Below are positions 36,288 through 44,985 of a stretch of 59,287 bases of DNA, one piece after another; position 1 is the stretch's first letter; each line of letters starts with the position of its first letter. The notes under the pieces are model-generated. The model had not been told where the DNA came from. It did not search any database and saw only the letters and a list, made by a program, of their open reading frames with translations. Source of the DNA: Chloroflexota bacterium (GTDB taxonomy: Bacteria; Chloroflexota; Limnocylindria; Limnocylindrales; CSP1-4). The DNA lies in contig JAJZRQ010000009.1 of NCBI GenBank assembly GCA_021802585.1, forward strand, positions 1-59,287, given 5' to 3'. The position numbers and the translations under genes were made by a program.

Positions 36288-37450
36288 CGGGGAAGGTCGT
36301 CCGGCGTGAGCCGGCGCACCGGGCGCGCCGCCCGCGCCGCCGCCCCGAGGTCGACGATCCGGGCGCAGAGGTCGGCGAAGTCGAGGCCGCCCTCGGCCAT
36401 GATCCGGGGGAAGAGGCTGATCGGGGTGAAGCCGGGGATCGTGTTTATCTCGTTGAGGTACACCCGGCCGCTCCCGCGGTCGAGGAGGAGGTCGACGCGG
36501 GCGAAGCCCTGGGCCCCGATGAGCGCATAGACGGCGCCCGCGATCGACTGGCATCTGGCCGCCGTGGCCTCGTCGACCTCGGCCCGGGAGAGGACCCGGG
36601 CGTCATCCACGACGTACTTGTCGATGTAGTCGTAGAAGTCCCGGCTCGGGATCACCTCGCCCGGGCCCCCGACGAGGAGCTCGCCCGGGGGATTGCCCAG
36701 GACCGCCACCTCCAGCTCGCGCGGGGTGGGCAGGCAGGGCTCGACGAGGACGCGCGCGTCGTAGCGCAGGGCCAGCTCCATCGCCGGCTCGCGATCGGCG
36801 GGCGACCAGGCGATCGACATCCCGACCGACGAGCCGAGGCAGGCCGGCTTGACGATGACCCGGCGGCCGGGCGCGTCGGCGGCGAAGGCATCCATGGCCG
36901 CGAGCGTCCCGGACCGGTCCGCCGCCCATTGCCCTGCCGTGACGTCCAGCCACGGCAGCACGGGCAGCCCGGCGCCGCGGGCGAAGCGCTTGAAGAGCGG
37001 CTTGTCCATCCCGATCGCCGAGGCGGCGACGCCGGAGCCGGTGTACGCGAGGCCGGCCTCCTCGAGGATCGCCTGGACCGTGCCGTCCTCCCCGAACGGG
37101 CCATGGAGGGCGACGAAGACGACCGGCCGCGGACGCGCGCCGGCGATCCCCGCGGCGGCCTCCCCTGCGCCGAACGGGCCGGCCGCGCCGAGGGCGCCGG
37201 GGTCGTCGTAGTCGGCCGGCCGGCGGCCCTCGCGCCGGTGACCCGCGGGCAGGAGCCACCAGCCGCCGGCGAGGTCGATGCAGAACTGGCTCACCGGCCG
37301 CCCGCCACCGGCGAGGGCCTCCGCGACCGCGGTGCCGGACACGATCGAGACGTCGTGCTCCGCCGAGGGGCCGCCAAAGACCACGGCGACCGCCCGCGGC
37401 GTGCCGTTCCGCGGCTCGCCCGCCAGGCCCGCGGGTTCTCCGCCGTTCAC
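36284..37450 (-). CDS. ddl: D-alanine-D-alanine ligase
   Basis: This 388-residue ATP-grasp enzyme has VVFGGPSAEHDVSIVSG, VFVALHGPFGEDGTVQAILE, YTGSGVAASAIGMDKPLFKR, VIVKPACLGSSVGMS and YLNEINTIPGFTPISLFPRI. It joins two D-Ala for peptidoglycan precursor synthesis. The start is GTG 37450, sharing GTGA with the murB stop. About 20 extra residues precede the fold. An insert near residues 65-95 (WWLLPAGHRREGRRPADYDD) is typical of the longer Ddl class. Confidence 0.96.
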   Translation of the reverse strand: MNGGEPAGLAGEPRNGTPRAVAVVFGGPSAEHDVSIVSGTAVAEALAGGGRPVSQFCIDLAGGWWLLPAGHRREGRRPADYDDPGALGAAGPFGAGEAAAGIAGARPRPVVFVALHGPFGEDGTVQAILEEAGLAYTGSGVAASAIGMDKPLFKRFARGAGLPVLPWLDVTAGQWAADRSGTLAAMDAFAADAPGRRVIVKPACLGSSVGMSIAWSPADREPAMELALRYDARVLVEPCLPTPRELEVAVLGNPPGELLVGGPGEVIPSRDFYDYIDKYVVDDARVLSRAEVDEATAARCQSIAGAVYALIGAQGFARVDLLLDRGSGRVYLNEINTIPGFTPISLFPRIMAEGGLDFADLCARIVDLGAAARAARPVRRLTPDDLPR

Positions 37451-38448
37451 GCCCCCTCCTCCGCCCATCCGGACCAGTCGCCGAGGAACACGACCTCGAA
37501 GGCGAGGCGGACGCCCGTCTCGCGCTCGACCGTCGCCCTGACCCGCTCGGCGAGCCGGCGCACGTCGGCGGCGCTCGCGCCGCGATCGTTGAGGATCCAG
37601 TTCGCGTGGCGCTCCGAGACGACGGCGCCCCCGATCCGCGACCCCTTGAGCCCGCAGCCGTCGACGAGGGCCCCCGCCGCGGGGCCGGCGGCCGGGTTCC
37701 GGAAGACGCTCCCCGCGCTCGGGATCCCGAGGGGCTGGTGCTCGCGCCGCCAGCGCCGGATCTCGTCGAGCCGGGCGCGGATCACGGCCGGGTCCGCGGA
37801 CGCGAGGCGGAACGTCGCCGCGAGGACCACCTCCGGCGGCGCGCCTGCGGCCGGGTGCTTGAGGCGGCTCTCGCGGTAGGAGAGGCCGAGCGCCGCGGCG
37901 TCGAGCGCGGCCTCGGTCCCGTCGGCGGCGAGGACGAGGGCCGACTCGAGGACCGCCGCGACGTCCGAACCGTGGGCGCCCGCGTTCGCCCACACGGCGC
38001 CGCCGACGTTCCCCGGGATCGCCAGGCCGAACTCGAGGCCGGCGAGCCCGGCCTCCGCCGCCACCGTCGCCGCCTTCGCCATCGGAAGGCCGGCCTCGGC
38101 GACGAGGCGACCCTCGACGATCTCGTGGCCCTCCGCCCGGACATGGATGAGGAGCCCGCGGACCCCCGCGTCGGAGACGACGACGTCGCTCCCCCGCCCG
38201 AGGAGCGTCATGGGGATCGCGCGCGCGCGCGCGAGCTTCACGAGCCCGCGGAGCTCGAAGCGGTTCCGCGGGGCGGCGTAGAGGTCCGCGGGGCCGCCGA
38301 CGCGCATCGTCGTGTGCCGCGCGAGCGGCTCGTCGCGCGACGTCCGGATCCCGAGCCGCCGCGCGATCTCGGCGCCGATGCGCACCGCGTCGAACCCCGC
38401 CGCGTCGAACCCCGCCGCGTCGGGCCGTGCCGCGCCGGGCCGCTCCAT
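37447..38448 (-). CDS. murB: UDP-N-acetylenolpyruvoylglucosamine reductase
   Basis: The 333-residue flavoenzyme has HTTMRVGGPADLYAAPRNRF, TLLGRGSDVVVSDAGVRGLL, GLEFGLAIPGNVGGAVWANA, GLSYRESRLKH and PSAGSVFRNPAAGPA, the latter with the catalytic Ser. It reduces the enolpyruvyl group to lactyl, forming UDP-MurNAc. The start ATG 38448 overlaps the murG stop by one base. The first 20 residues contain a short DAAGF repeat from a 15-bp DNA repeat (38386-38415 approximately). The usual neighbour murC is missing. Confidence 0.96.
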   Translation of the reverse strand: MERPGAARPDAAGFDAAGFDAVRIGAEIARRLGIRTSRDEPLARHTTMRVGGPADLYAAPRNRFELRGLVKLARARAIPMTLLGRGSDVVVSDAGVRGLLIHVRAEGHEIVEGRLVAEAGLPMAKAATVAAEAGLAGLEFGLAIPGNVGGAVWANAGAHGSDVAAVLESALVLAADGTEAALDAAALGLSYRESRLKHPAAGAPPEVVLAATFRLASADPAVIRARLDEIRRWRREHQPLGIPSAGSVFRNPAAGPAAGALVDGCGLKGSRIGGAVVSERHANWILNDRGASAADVRRLAERVRATVERETGVRLAFEVVFLGDWSGWAEEGA

Positions 38449-39599
38449 CAGCGCACCTCCCGCCCCGCGGCGATCGCGGCGATCGCGGCCGGGTCCGGCC
38501 ACGACGCGCGCTCGGCGGCGGCGGTCACGAGCCGCGCCACCGCGTCTGCGGCCCCCGGTCGGGCAGCGTCGCGGGCCGCCGCACTCATCGCGAGATGGGT
38601 CGGCGGGTCCTCGAGGATCCGGCTCGCGTCGAGGAGGGCGGCCGCGTCGAACTCCTCGTCCTCGACGAGGCGCGCCGCCCCCGTCGCCGCGTACGCCTCG
38701 GCGTTCGCCCGCTGGTGGCCCGCCGCGTGGGGGTACGGGACGCAGACGAGCGGGAGCGCGAACGCCGCGCACTCGGCGAGCGTCGAGGATCCCGCGCGCC
38801 CCACGACGAGGTCGGCCGCGGCGAGTGCCGCCGTCATCTCCTCCGCGAGGAACGGCACGGGCCGGTAGCGGCCGCGCCGCTCCGGCGGGAGCGCCTCGCG
38901 CGCGGCGAGTGCCTCCGGATACCCGTCGTCGCCCGTGACGTGGAGGACGCCGCACCGCTCGACGAGGCGTGGGAGCGCCTCCGTGACCGCCGCGTTGAAC
39001 CGCCGGACCGCCTGCGAGCCGCCGAAGACGAGGAGGAGCCGCTCGCCGGGAGGGATCCCGAGGCGCTCGCGGGCGGCCGAGCGGTCGACGGACCGCGGGT
39101 CGCGGATCGGCGTCCCCGTCTCGTAGCAGCGCCGCGCGGCGAGGGCCGCGCAGGTCCGGGGGTCGGAGACGGCGACGGCGCCGGCGAGGCGGGCCGTGGC
39201 CCGGACGCTCCGGCCCGGGACGACGTTGCCGTCCCACAGGACGACCGGGATCCGGAGGAGCCGCGCCGCGGCCATCACCGGGATCGCGACGTACCCGCCG
39301 GTCGTGAAGACCGCGGCAGGGCGGCGGCGGAGGAGGAGCCAGGCCGCCTGGGGGAAGGAGGCCGCGAGGCGCAGCGGGTCGAGGACGAGGTGGACGTCGC
39401 GGCCCGTGCTGCGGAGCGAGCGCAGGACGAGCCGCCCGAGCCGGATCCCAGAGGGCGGGACGAGCTCGGCCTCGAGGCCGCGCCGGCCGCCGATCCAGGC
39501 GAGCTCAGGCGGCGCCGGGCGTGCGCGCAGGGAGCGGGCGACGGCGAGAGCCGGGTAGATGTGCCCGCCCGTTCCGCCGGCCGCGATCACCACTCGCAT
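38448..39599 (-). CDS. murG: UDP-GlcNAc:lipid I N-acetylglucosaminyltransferase
   Basis: This 383-residue GT-B glycosyltransferase opens MRVVIAAGGTGGHIYPALAV. It has AVFTTGGYVAIPVMAAARLL, LLVFGGSQAVRRFNAAV and DLVVGRAGSSTLAECAAFAL, then LVCVPYPHAAGHQRANA, all MurG signatures. It converts lipid I to lipid II at the inner face of the membrane. Its first 95 bases are shared with the ftsW 3' end in another frame. Confidence 0.97.
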   Translation of the reverse strand: MRVVIAAGGTGGHIYPALAVARSLRARPAPPELAWIGGRRGLEAELVPPSGIRLGRLVLRSLRSTGRDVHLVLDPLRLAASFPQAAWLLLRRRPAAVFTTGGYVAIPVMAAARLLRIPVVLWDGNVVPGRSVRATARLAGAVAVSDPRTCAALAARRCYETGTPIRDPRSVDRSAARERLGIPPGERLLLVFGGSQAVRRFNAAVTEALPRLVERCGVLHVTGDDGYPEALAAREALPPERRGRYRPVPFLAEEMTAALAAADLVVGRAGSSTLAECAAFALPLVCVPYPHAAGHQRANAEAYAATGAARLVEDEEFDAAALLDASRILEDPPTHLAMSAAARDAARPGAADAVARLVTAAAERASWPDPAAIAAIAAGREVR

Positions 39600-40914
39600 G
39601 CATCCAACCTCCCTGGACCGCCGTCTCTCGCGAGATCGACAGGAGGATCCCCGCCGCGCCGAGGCTGACGATCAGCGAGGAGCCGCCAGCCGAGACGAAC
39701 GGGAGCGTGATCCCCGTGACGGGGAGCAGCGTCACGACGACGCCGATGTTCACGAAGGCCTGGAGGCAGAGCCACGCCGTGATCCCCGCCGCGAGGAGCC
39801 CGCCGAACGTGTCGGGCGCCGCGAGGGCGACCCGGATCCCGCGGTACGCGAGGAGGCCGAAGAGGCCGATCACCGCGACGGCGCCGAGGAACCCGAACTC
39901 CTGGCCGATGACGGCGAAGATGTAGTCGTTGTGGGCGTTCGGGAGGACGATCCCGCGCGCGGCGGCCCGCTCCCCGAGCCCCGACCCGAAGAGGCCCCCG
40001 AGCCCGAGCGCGAGGAGCCCCTGGACGGCGTGGTAGCCGGTGTTCGCCGGGTCGGCGAACGGGTCGAGGAACGACTTCAGCCGCTCGACCTGGTAGCTCC
40101 GCAGGAGGATCGCCGCGGCGCCGACCGCGGCGCCGGCGAGGCCGACGAGGTAGAGGGGGTTCGCCCCGGCGAGGAAGAACATGACCGCCGCGGTGAGGCC
40201 GAGGATCCCTGCCGAGCCGATGTCGGGCGACTTGAACACGAGGAAGACGAACGGGGCCACGATGACGACGAACGGGAGGAGGCCGGTCGTGAGCCCGGCG
40301 ACGGCGGTCCCCCGGCGGGCGGCCCAGTGGGCGAGGTAGACGACGAGGGCGAGCTTCGCCAGCTCGCCCGGCTGGATCGCGGGGAGGCCGGGAAGCTTGA
40401 GCCACTGCGCCGAGCCGCCGACCGAGACCTGGAACGCGGGCACCTGGACGAGGACGAGGAGGGCCCCGGCGAGGAGGACGAGGGGCAGCGAGACGAGCCG
40501 CAGCCAGCGGTAGTCGACGCGCGTGGCGGCGAGCATCGCGACGAGGCCCACGGCCGCCCACTGGAGCTGCGGGCCGAGGGTCGCGAACGTGGCGCCGAAG
40601 CCGCCGCCGCCCCCGAGGTAGCCGTCCATCGCCGAGGAGGAGTAGACGACGAGGAGCCCGAGGGCGGTGAGGGCGAGGACCGCGAGGACGATGACGCTGT
40701 CGGGGCCGTGGCGGTGGATCGCGCCGGCCGGCGGCGCGACCGGGACGGGCTCGGACCGGACGACCGCCGGGGCGCGCGTGAAGGGCCGCGGGGCGGGCGG
40801 GGCGGCACCCCCGCGCGGCCGCGGTCCCGGCGCCGCGGCGACCCGCGCCCCGATGCGGGGCGACACGGCCGCGGTGCGGCGGGCGGGCGGGCGGGCGCGG
40901 TCCGAAGGGCCCAT
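39505..40914 (-). CDS. ftsW: Lipid II polymerase FtsW (SEDS family)
   Basis: The 469-residue protein begins with an Arg/Pro-rich cytoplasmic extension of about 75 residues, then has about ten membrane helices. SEDS motifs include LALGLGGLFGSGLGERAAA, NAHNDYIFAVIGQEFGFLGA and GITLPFVSAGGSSLIVSLGA. It polymerises septal glycan together with the class B PBP encoded by ftsI. Start: ATG 40914, or GTG 40920 which overlaps the murD stop (GTGA). The tail after SISRE runs about 45 residues, the last 31 encoded inside the murG start region. Confidence 0.95.
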   Translation of the reverse strand: MGPSDRARPPARRTAAVSPRIGARVAAAPGPRPRGGAAPPAPRPFTRAPAVVRSEPVPVAPPAGAIHRHGPDSVIVLAVLALTALGLLVVYSSSAMDGYLGGGGGFGATFATLGPQLQWAAVGLVAMLAATRVDYRWLRLVSLPLVLLAGALLVLVQVPAFQVSVGGSAQWLKLPGLPAIQPGELAKLALVVYLAHWAARRGTAVAGLTTGLLPFVVIVAPFVFLVFKSPDIGSAGILGLTAAVMFFLAGANPLYLVGLAGAAVGAAAILLRSYQVERLKSFLDPFADPANTGYHAVQGLLALGLGGLFGSGLGERAAARGIVLPNAHNDYIFAVIGQEFGFLGAVAVIGLFGLLAYRGIRVALAAPDTFGGLLAAGITAWLCLQAFVNIGVVVTLLPVTGITLPFVSAGGSSLIVSLGAAGILLSISRETAVQGGWMHASGDRGRRNGRAHLPGSRRRPLPARTPGAA

Positions 40915-40916
40915 CG

Positions 40917-42488
40917 TCACTTCCTGCTCCCGGCGCCACGCGCGGCGGCGGCACGGGCGGCGCCGAGCGCCGCCACCCCGTCCTTGAAGGCGCGGCCGCG
41001 GGCCGCGTAGTCGGCGAACTGGTCGAAGCTGGCGGCGGCCGGCGACAGGAGGACCGTGGCGACCGTTCCGTCCGGGGCGCCGCGCAGGAGCTCGCGGGCG
41101 ATCGCGTCCGCCCGCGGGAGGGCGACGTCGAGCGTGCCGGCCACCTCGACCCGCGGGACCCCCGCCGTGCGGAGGAGGCCGGCGAGGGCGGGGCCGGTCT
41201 CCCCGATGAGGACGGCCGCGGCCGCCCTCCGCGCGGCGACCGGCCCGAGGGCGGCGAGGTCCACCCCCTTGTCGCGACCGCCGGCGATGAGGACGAGCGG
41301 CGCGGCGAAGCTCTCGAGCGCGGCCGCGACGGCGTCCGGCTGCGTTCCCTGCGAGTCGTTCACGAAACGAACGCCGTCGATCTCGGCGACGACCTCGAGA
41401 CGGTGCTCGACGCCGCGGAAGCTCCCCGCCTGGCGCCGGATCGCGTCCGGGGCGACGCCGAAGAGGAGCGCCACGCCGACCGCGGCGAGGAGGTTGGAGA
41501 CGTTGTGCCGTCCCGGGAGGGACAGCTCGTCGACCGGCAGGATCCGGCCCCCCGGGCCGCTCGCCGCGACACCACCGCCGGCGAGCGGGAGGCGCTCGAC
41601 CCCCGCCGCGACGACCCAGCCGTCGACGACCCCCAGGCCCCCCGCGATCGGCCGGTCGAGCCGGTAGCAGACCGCGGGCGCCGTCCCGAGGCCCGCGTAC
41701 GCGCCGACGACCGGGTCGTCGAGGTTGAGGACGAGGGCCCCCTCGGGATCGACGAGCTCGGCAAGGCGGCGCTTCGTTCGCCGGTACGCCTCGAGCGAGC
41801 CGTGGCGGTCGAGGTGGTCGGCCGTGACGTTCGTGTAGGCCGCGACTGTGGTCCCGCGGGTGAGGCTCGGCAGCTGGAGCTCCGAGAGCTCGACGACGAC
41901 CCGATCGCCGGGCCCGATCCCGGCGAGGCGGTCGAGGAGGGGGCTCCCGATGTTCCCGCCGAGCGCGACCGGGTGCCCGGGGTCGCCGGCGAGGAGGTGG
42001 GCGGCGAGGGCGGCGGTCGTCGTCTTGCCCTTCGTCCCGGTCACGCCGACCGTCGGGGCCGGGCAGAGGCGGAGGAAGAGGTCCGGCTCCGACACGAGGG
42101 CCGGCGCGCCGGGTCCGCCGGCCGCGGCGCGCGCGGCGAGGGCCGCGAGGGCGGCGCGGAGGCGGGGCTCGGTCGTCGGGAAGCCGGGGGTGATCGACGG
42201 GCTGAACGCGACGATCGCGGCGTCCGCCCAGGCCGCCTCCGGGTCGACGTCCGGCCCGCAGGCCAGGGCGACCGCACGGCCCTTGAGCGCGGCGATCGAC
42301 CCGCCGAGGGCCTCGGTCGGCTTCCCGTCGTACGCGGTGACGCGGGCCCCGGCGTCGGCGAAGAAGCGGGCAAGGGCGACCCCGGTGCGGGCGAGGCCGA
42401 GGACGGCGACCGGCACCCCCCGGAGGGCGCCGTCGCGGACCGCCGCGAGGGTGAGGGCGTCGAGGTCGACCCGGGCCGTGGCGCTCAT
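40917..42488 (-). CDS. murD: UDP-N-acetylmuramoyl-L-alanine-D-glutamate ligase
   Basis: The protein has 523 residues, about 70 longer than usual. It has a Rossmann N-domain (VAVLGLARTGVALARFFADA), the ATP loop GVTGTKGKTTTAALAAH, YTNVTADHLDRHGSLEAYRR, GRHNVSNLLAAVGVALLFG, HRLEVVAEIDGVRFVNDSQG and LIAGGRDKGVDL. It adds D-Glu to UDP-MurNAc-L-Ala. The usual SSFQL motif reads SELQL. Extra length is mainly Ala/Gly-rich stretches. ATG 42488 overlaps the mraY stop (ATGA). Confidence 0.95.
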   Translation of the reverse strand: MSATARVDLDALTLAAVRDGALRGVPVAVLGLARTGVALARFFADAGARVTAYDGKPTEALGGSIAALKGRAVALACGPDVDPEAAWADAAIVAFSPSITPGFPTTEPRLRAALAALAARAAAGGPGAPALVSEPDLFLRLCPAPTVGVTGTKGKTTTAALAAHLLAGDPGHPVALGGNIGSPLLDRLAGIGPGDRVVVELSELQLPSLTRGTTVAAYTNVTADHLDRHGSLEAYRRTKRRLAELVDPEGALVLNLDDPVVGAYAGLGTAPAVCYRLDRPIAGGLGVVDGWVVAAGVERLPLAGGGVAASGPGGRILPVDELSLPGRHNVSNLLAAVGVALLFGVAPDAIRRQAGSFRGVEHRLEVVAEIDGVRFVNDSQGTQPDAVAAALESFAAPLVLIAGGRDKGVDLAALGPVAARRAAAAVLIGETGPALAGLLRTAGVPRVEVAGTLDVALPRADAIARELLRGAPDGTVATVLLSPAAASFDQFADYAARGRAFKDGVAALGAARAAAARGAGSRK

Positions 42489-43462
42489 ACGAGCCTCTGG
42501 AGCGACGCGAGGAAGAGGGTGACCCCGAGCAGCCCGGCGAGGGCGGCGACGATCCAGAACCGGAGGGTGATCTTCGTCTCCGGCCAGCCGCCGAGCTCGT
42601 AGTGGTGGTGAAGCGGCGACATCCGGAGGACCCGCTTCCCGCCGGAGACCCTGAAGTAGCCGATCTGGACGACGACGGAGAGTGTCTCGAGGACGAAGAC
42701 GAGGCCGATGAGGGGGAGGATGAGGATCTGCCCGGTGATGAGGGCGATGACGGCGAGCGCCGCCCCCATCGAGAGGGAGCCGGCGTCGCCCATGAAGATC
42801 TGGGCCGGGTGCGCGTTGAACCACAGGAAGCCGAGGAGCGCGCCGATGAGGAGGGCGCAGAGGATCGCGAGGTTCGGCTGGGCAGGGCTGTTGAGGAGGG
42901 CGATGATGAGGAAGGCGACGAACGAGAACACGAGCGTGCCCCCGGCGAGGCCGTCGAGGCCATCGGTGAGGTTCACCCCGTTGCTCATCGCCACGATCGA
43001 GAACGCGGCGAAGGCGATGTAGACCCACCGGTCGATCGCCACCGGCCCGACGAAGGGGACGGCGATCGCCGCGATGTCGTACGTATCCTGGATCTGCCAC
43101 GCGGCGAAGACCGCGACGACGATCTGCCAGAGGAGCTTCTGGCGGGCCCGGATCCCGTCGCCGGTCCGGGCGTTCAGCCAGTCGTCGGCGAGCCCGAGGC
43201 CGCCGACGAGGGCGAGCGTCGCGAGCGGCGCGAACGTCGAGGCGTCGACGTGGCCGAAGGCGATCGTGAGCCCGATGACGACGATGAGGATGAGGGCGCC
43301 GCCGGCCGTCGGCGTCCCGGCCTTCGCCTGGTGCGCCTCGGGCCCCTCCTCGCGGATCTGCTTGGCGAACCCGCCCCAGCGGACGAGGCGGATGAACGCC
43401 GGCATGACGATGACGACGATCGCGAAGGCGAGGAGCATCCCCTGGATGAGCTCGACGGTCAT
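42485..43462 (-). CDS. mraY: Phospho-N-acetylmuramoyl-pentapeptide transferase
   Basis: The 325-residue polytopic protein has EAHQAKAGTPTAGGALILIV, GLGLADDWLNARTGDGIRAR, NLTDGLDGLAGGTLVFSF, PAQIFMGDAGSLSMGAAL and LRMSPLHHHYELGGW. These are the Asp-rich and HHH motifs of MraY. It transfers phospho-MurNAc-pentapeptide to undecaprenyl phosphate, giving lipid I. ATG 43462 overlaps the murF stop (ATGA). Confidence 0.97.
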   Translation of the reverse strand: MTVELIQGMLLAFAIVVIVMPAFIRLVRWGGFAKQIREEGPEAHQAKAGTPTAGGALILIVVIGLTIAFGHVDASTFAPLATLALVGGLGLADDWLNARTGDGIRARQKLLWQIVVAVFAAWQIQDTYDIAAIAVPFVGPVAIDRWVYIAFAAFSIVAMSNGVNLTDGLDGLAGGTLVFSFVAFLIIALLNSPAQPNLAILCALLIGALLGFLWFNAHPAQIFMGDAGSLSMGAALAVIALITGQILILPLIGLVFVLETLSVVVQIGYFRVSGGKRVLRMSPLHHHYELGGWPETKITLRFWIVAALAGLLGVTLFLASLQRLV

Positions 43463-44985
43463 CGGGCGTCTCCCGCACGCTCGCGGGTGTCTCCCCTGCC
43501 CTCGCGCGCGCCCGCGATCCCGTCCCGGAGCGCGTCGACGAGCGACTCGAGGGCCGCGCCCCGCGACGCCTTGACGAGGATCGCGTCGCCGGGGCGGAGG
43601 ATCCCCCGGAGGATCCGGAGGGCGTCGTCGCGATCGGCCGCGCCGTGGACCCGGGACGGCCGGAGGCCGGCCTCGATCGCGCCCGCGGCGATCCCGACGG
43701 CCCCCGCCCCGACGACGACGAGCTCCGCCGCGACGCGCGCCGCGGCCGCGCCGACCTCGCGGTGGCCCGCCTCGTGGAGCGCCCCGAGCTCGCGCATCTC
43801 GCCGAGGACGGCGACGGGGCGTCCGGGGAGCGACGCGAGGACCTCGAGGGCGGCGATCGTCGACGTCGGCGAGGCGTTGTACGTGTCGTCGAGGATCGTG
43901 AGGCCCGGCGCCGCGACGAGCGCCCCGCGGTGCGCCGAGGCCCGTCCCCACGGCGCGGCGAGCCCGGCCGCGAGCTGCTCGTCGGTGACGCCGGCGACGA
44001 GGCCGGCGGCCACCGCCGCGAGGGCGTTCTGGACGCTGTGCCGCCCGAGCGCGGCGATCGTGACGGCGACGCGGGTCCGGCGCGGGGCGCGGGCGACGAC
44101 CTCGAAGGTCATCCCCCCGGCGCCGCGGGCCTCGATGGCCTCGGCGGTCACGTCCGCCGCTGCCCCGAGGCCGTATGTCAGGGACCGGGCGCGGGTCCGG
44201 GACGCGAAGCGGCGGACCCGGGGGTCGTCGCCATTGAGGATGGCGATCCCGTCGGCCGGGAGCGCCTCCACGAGCTCCGCCTTCGCGTCCTCGATCGCCT
44301 CGAGCGAGCCGGCCCGCTCGAGGTGGACGGGCGCCACCGCCGTCACGATCCCGACGCGCGGCCGCCCGAGGGCGGCGAGCGTCGCGATCTCGCCGCCGAC
44401 GTACATCCCCATCTCGAGGACCGCCGCGCGGTGCCCGGGGGCGAGGCGCAGGAGCGTGAGCGGCAGGCCGATCTCGTTGTTCTGGTTGCCCTCGCTCGCG
44501 AGCGTGGGCATCGCCGCCCCGAGGACGGCCGCGGTGGCGTCCTTCGTCGACGTCTTGGCGACGCTGCCGGTGATCCCGACGACGAGCGGGTCGAAGCGAC
44601 CCCTCCAGGCGGCAGCAACCGCCTGCAGAGCGGCGAGAGTGTCGGGGACGCGGACGACCGTCACGTCACCGAGCGCCGCCAGCTCTGCTTCGGCGAAGGG
44701 CCGCGCCACGAGGAGCGCCGCGGCGCCCCGGGCCGCCGCCTCGCCGACGAAGCGGTGGCCGTCGGTCCGCTCACCGGGCAGGGCCGCGAAGAGGCAGCCC
44801 GGTGTCACGAGGCGGGAGTCCACCGCGCCGCCCCGGACGGGTCGGTCGGAGCGCCGCAGGAGGCTGCCCCCCGTGACCGCGACGAGCTCGGCGGCGGTCA
44901 GGGGGGCCGCGGGAGACGGCTCGACGTCGTCCCGCGCGGCCGGCACGGGGGTCACGCCGGGGAGTGTCGCACAGGCCGGGCTCAC
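43459..44985 (-). CDS. murF: UDP-N-acetylmuramoyl-tripeptide-D-alanyl-D-alanine ligase
   Basis: This 508-residue Mur ligase has an N-domain with GGAVDSRLVTPGCLFAALPG and FVGEAAARGAAALLVAR. The ATP loop is VVGITGSVAKTSTKDATAAV, then come NQNNEIGLPLTLLRL, GRHSVQNALAAVAAGLVAG, LDDTYNASPTSTIAAL and AVLGEMRELGALHEAGHREV. It adds D-Ala-D-Ala. The P-loop reads SVAKTST where most MurF proteins have a Gly before Lys. The start is GTG 44985, coupled to ftsI by GTGA. murE, normally just upstream, is absent. Confidence 0.95.
   Translation of the reverse strand: MSPACATLPGVTPVPAARDDVEPSPAAPLTAAELVAVTGGSLLRRSDRPVRGGAVDSRLVTPGCLFAALPGERTDGHRFVGEAAARGAAALLVARPFAEAELAALGDVTVVRVPDTLAALQAVAAAWRGRFDPLVVGITGSVAKTSTKDATAAVLGAAMPTLASEGNQNNEIGLPLTLLRLAPGHRAAVLEMGMYVGGEIATLAALGRPRVGIVTAVAPVHLERAGSLEAIEDAKAELVEALPADGIAILNGDDPRVRRFASRTRARSLTYGLGAAADVTAEAIEARGAGGMTFEVVARAPRRTRVAVTIAALGRHSVQNALAAVAAGLVAGVTDEQLAAGLAAPWGRASAHRGALVAAPGLTILDDTYNASPTSTIAALEVLASLPGRPVAVLGEMRELGALHEAGHREVGAAAARVAAELVVVGAGAVGIAAGAIEAGLRPSRVHGAADRDDALRILRGILRPGDAILVKASRGAALESLVDALRDGIAGAREGRGDTRERAGDAR

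Noticed and set aside
38219-38233. GC dinucleotide run inside murB
   Set aside because: It is a short coding run (Ala/Arg codons) expected at this base composition.
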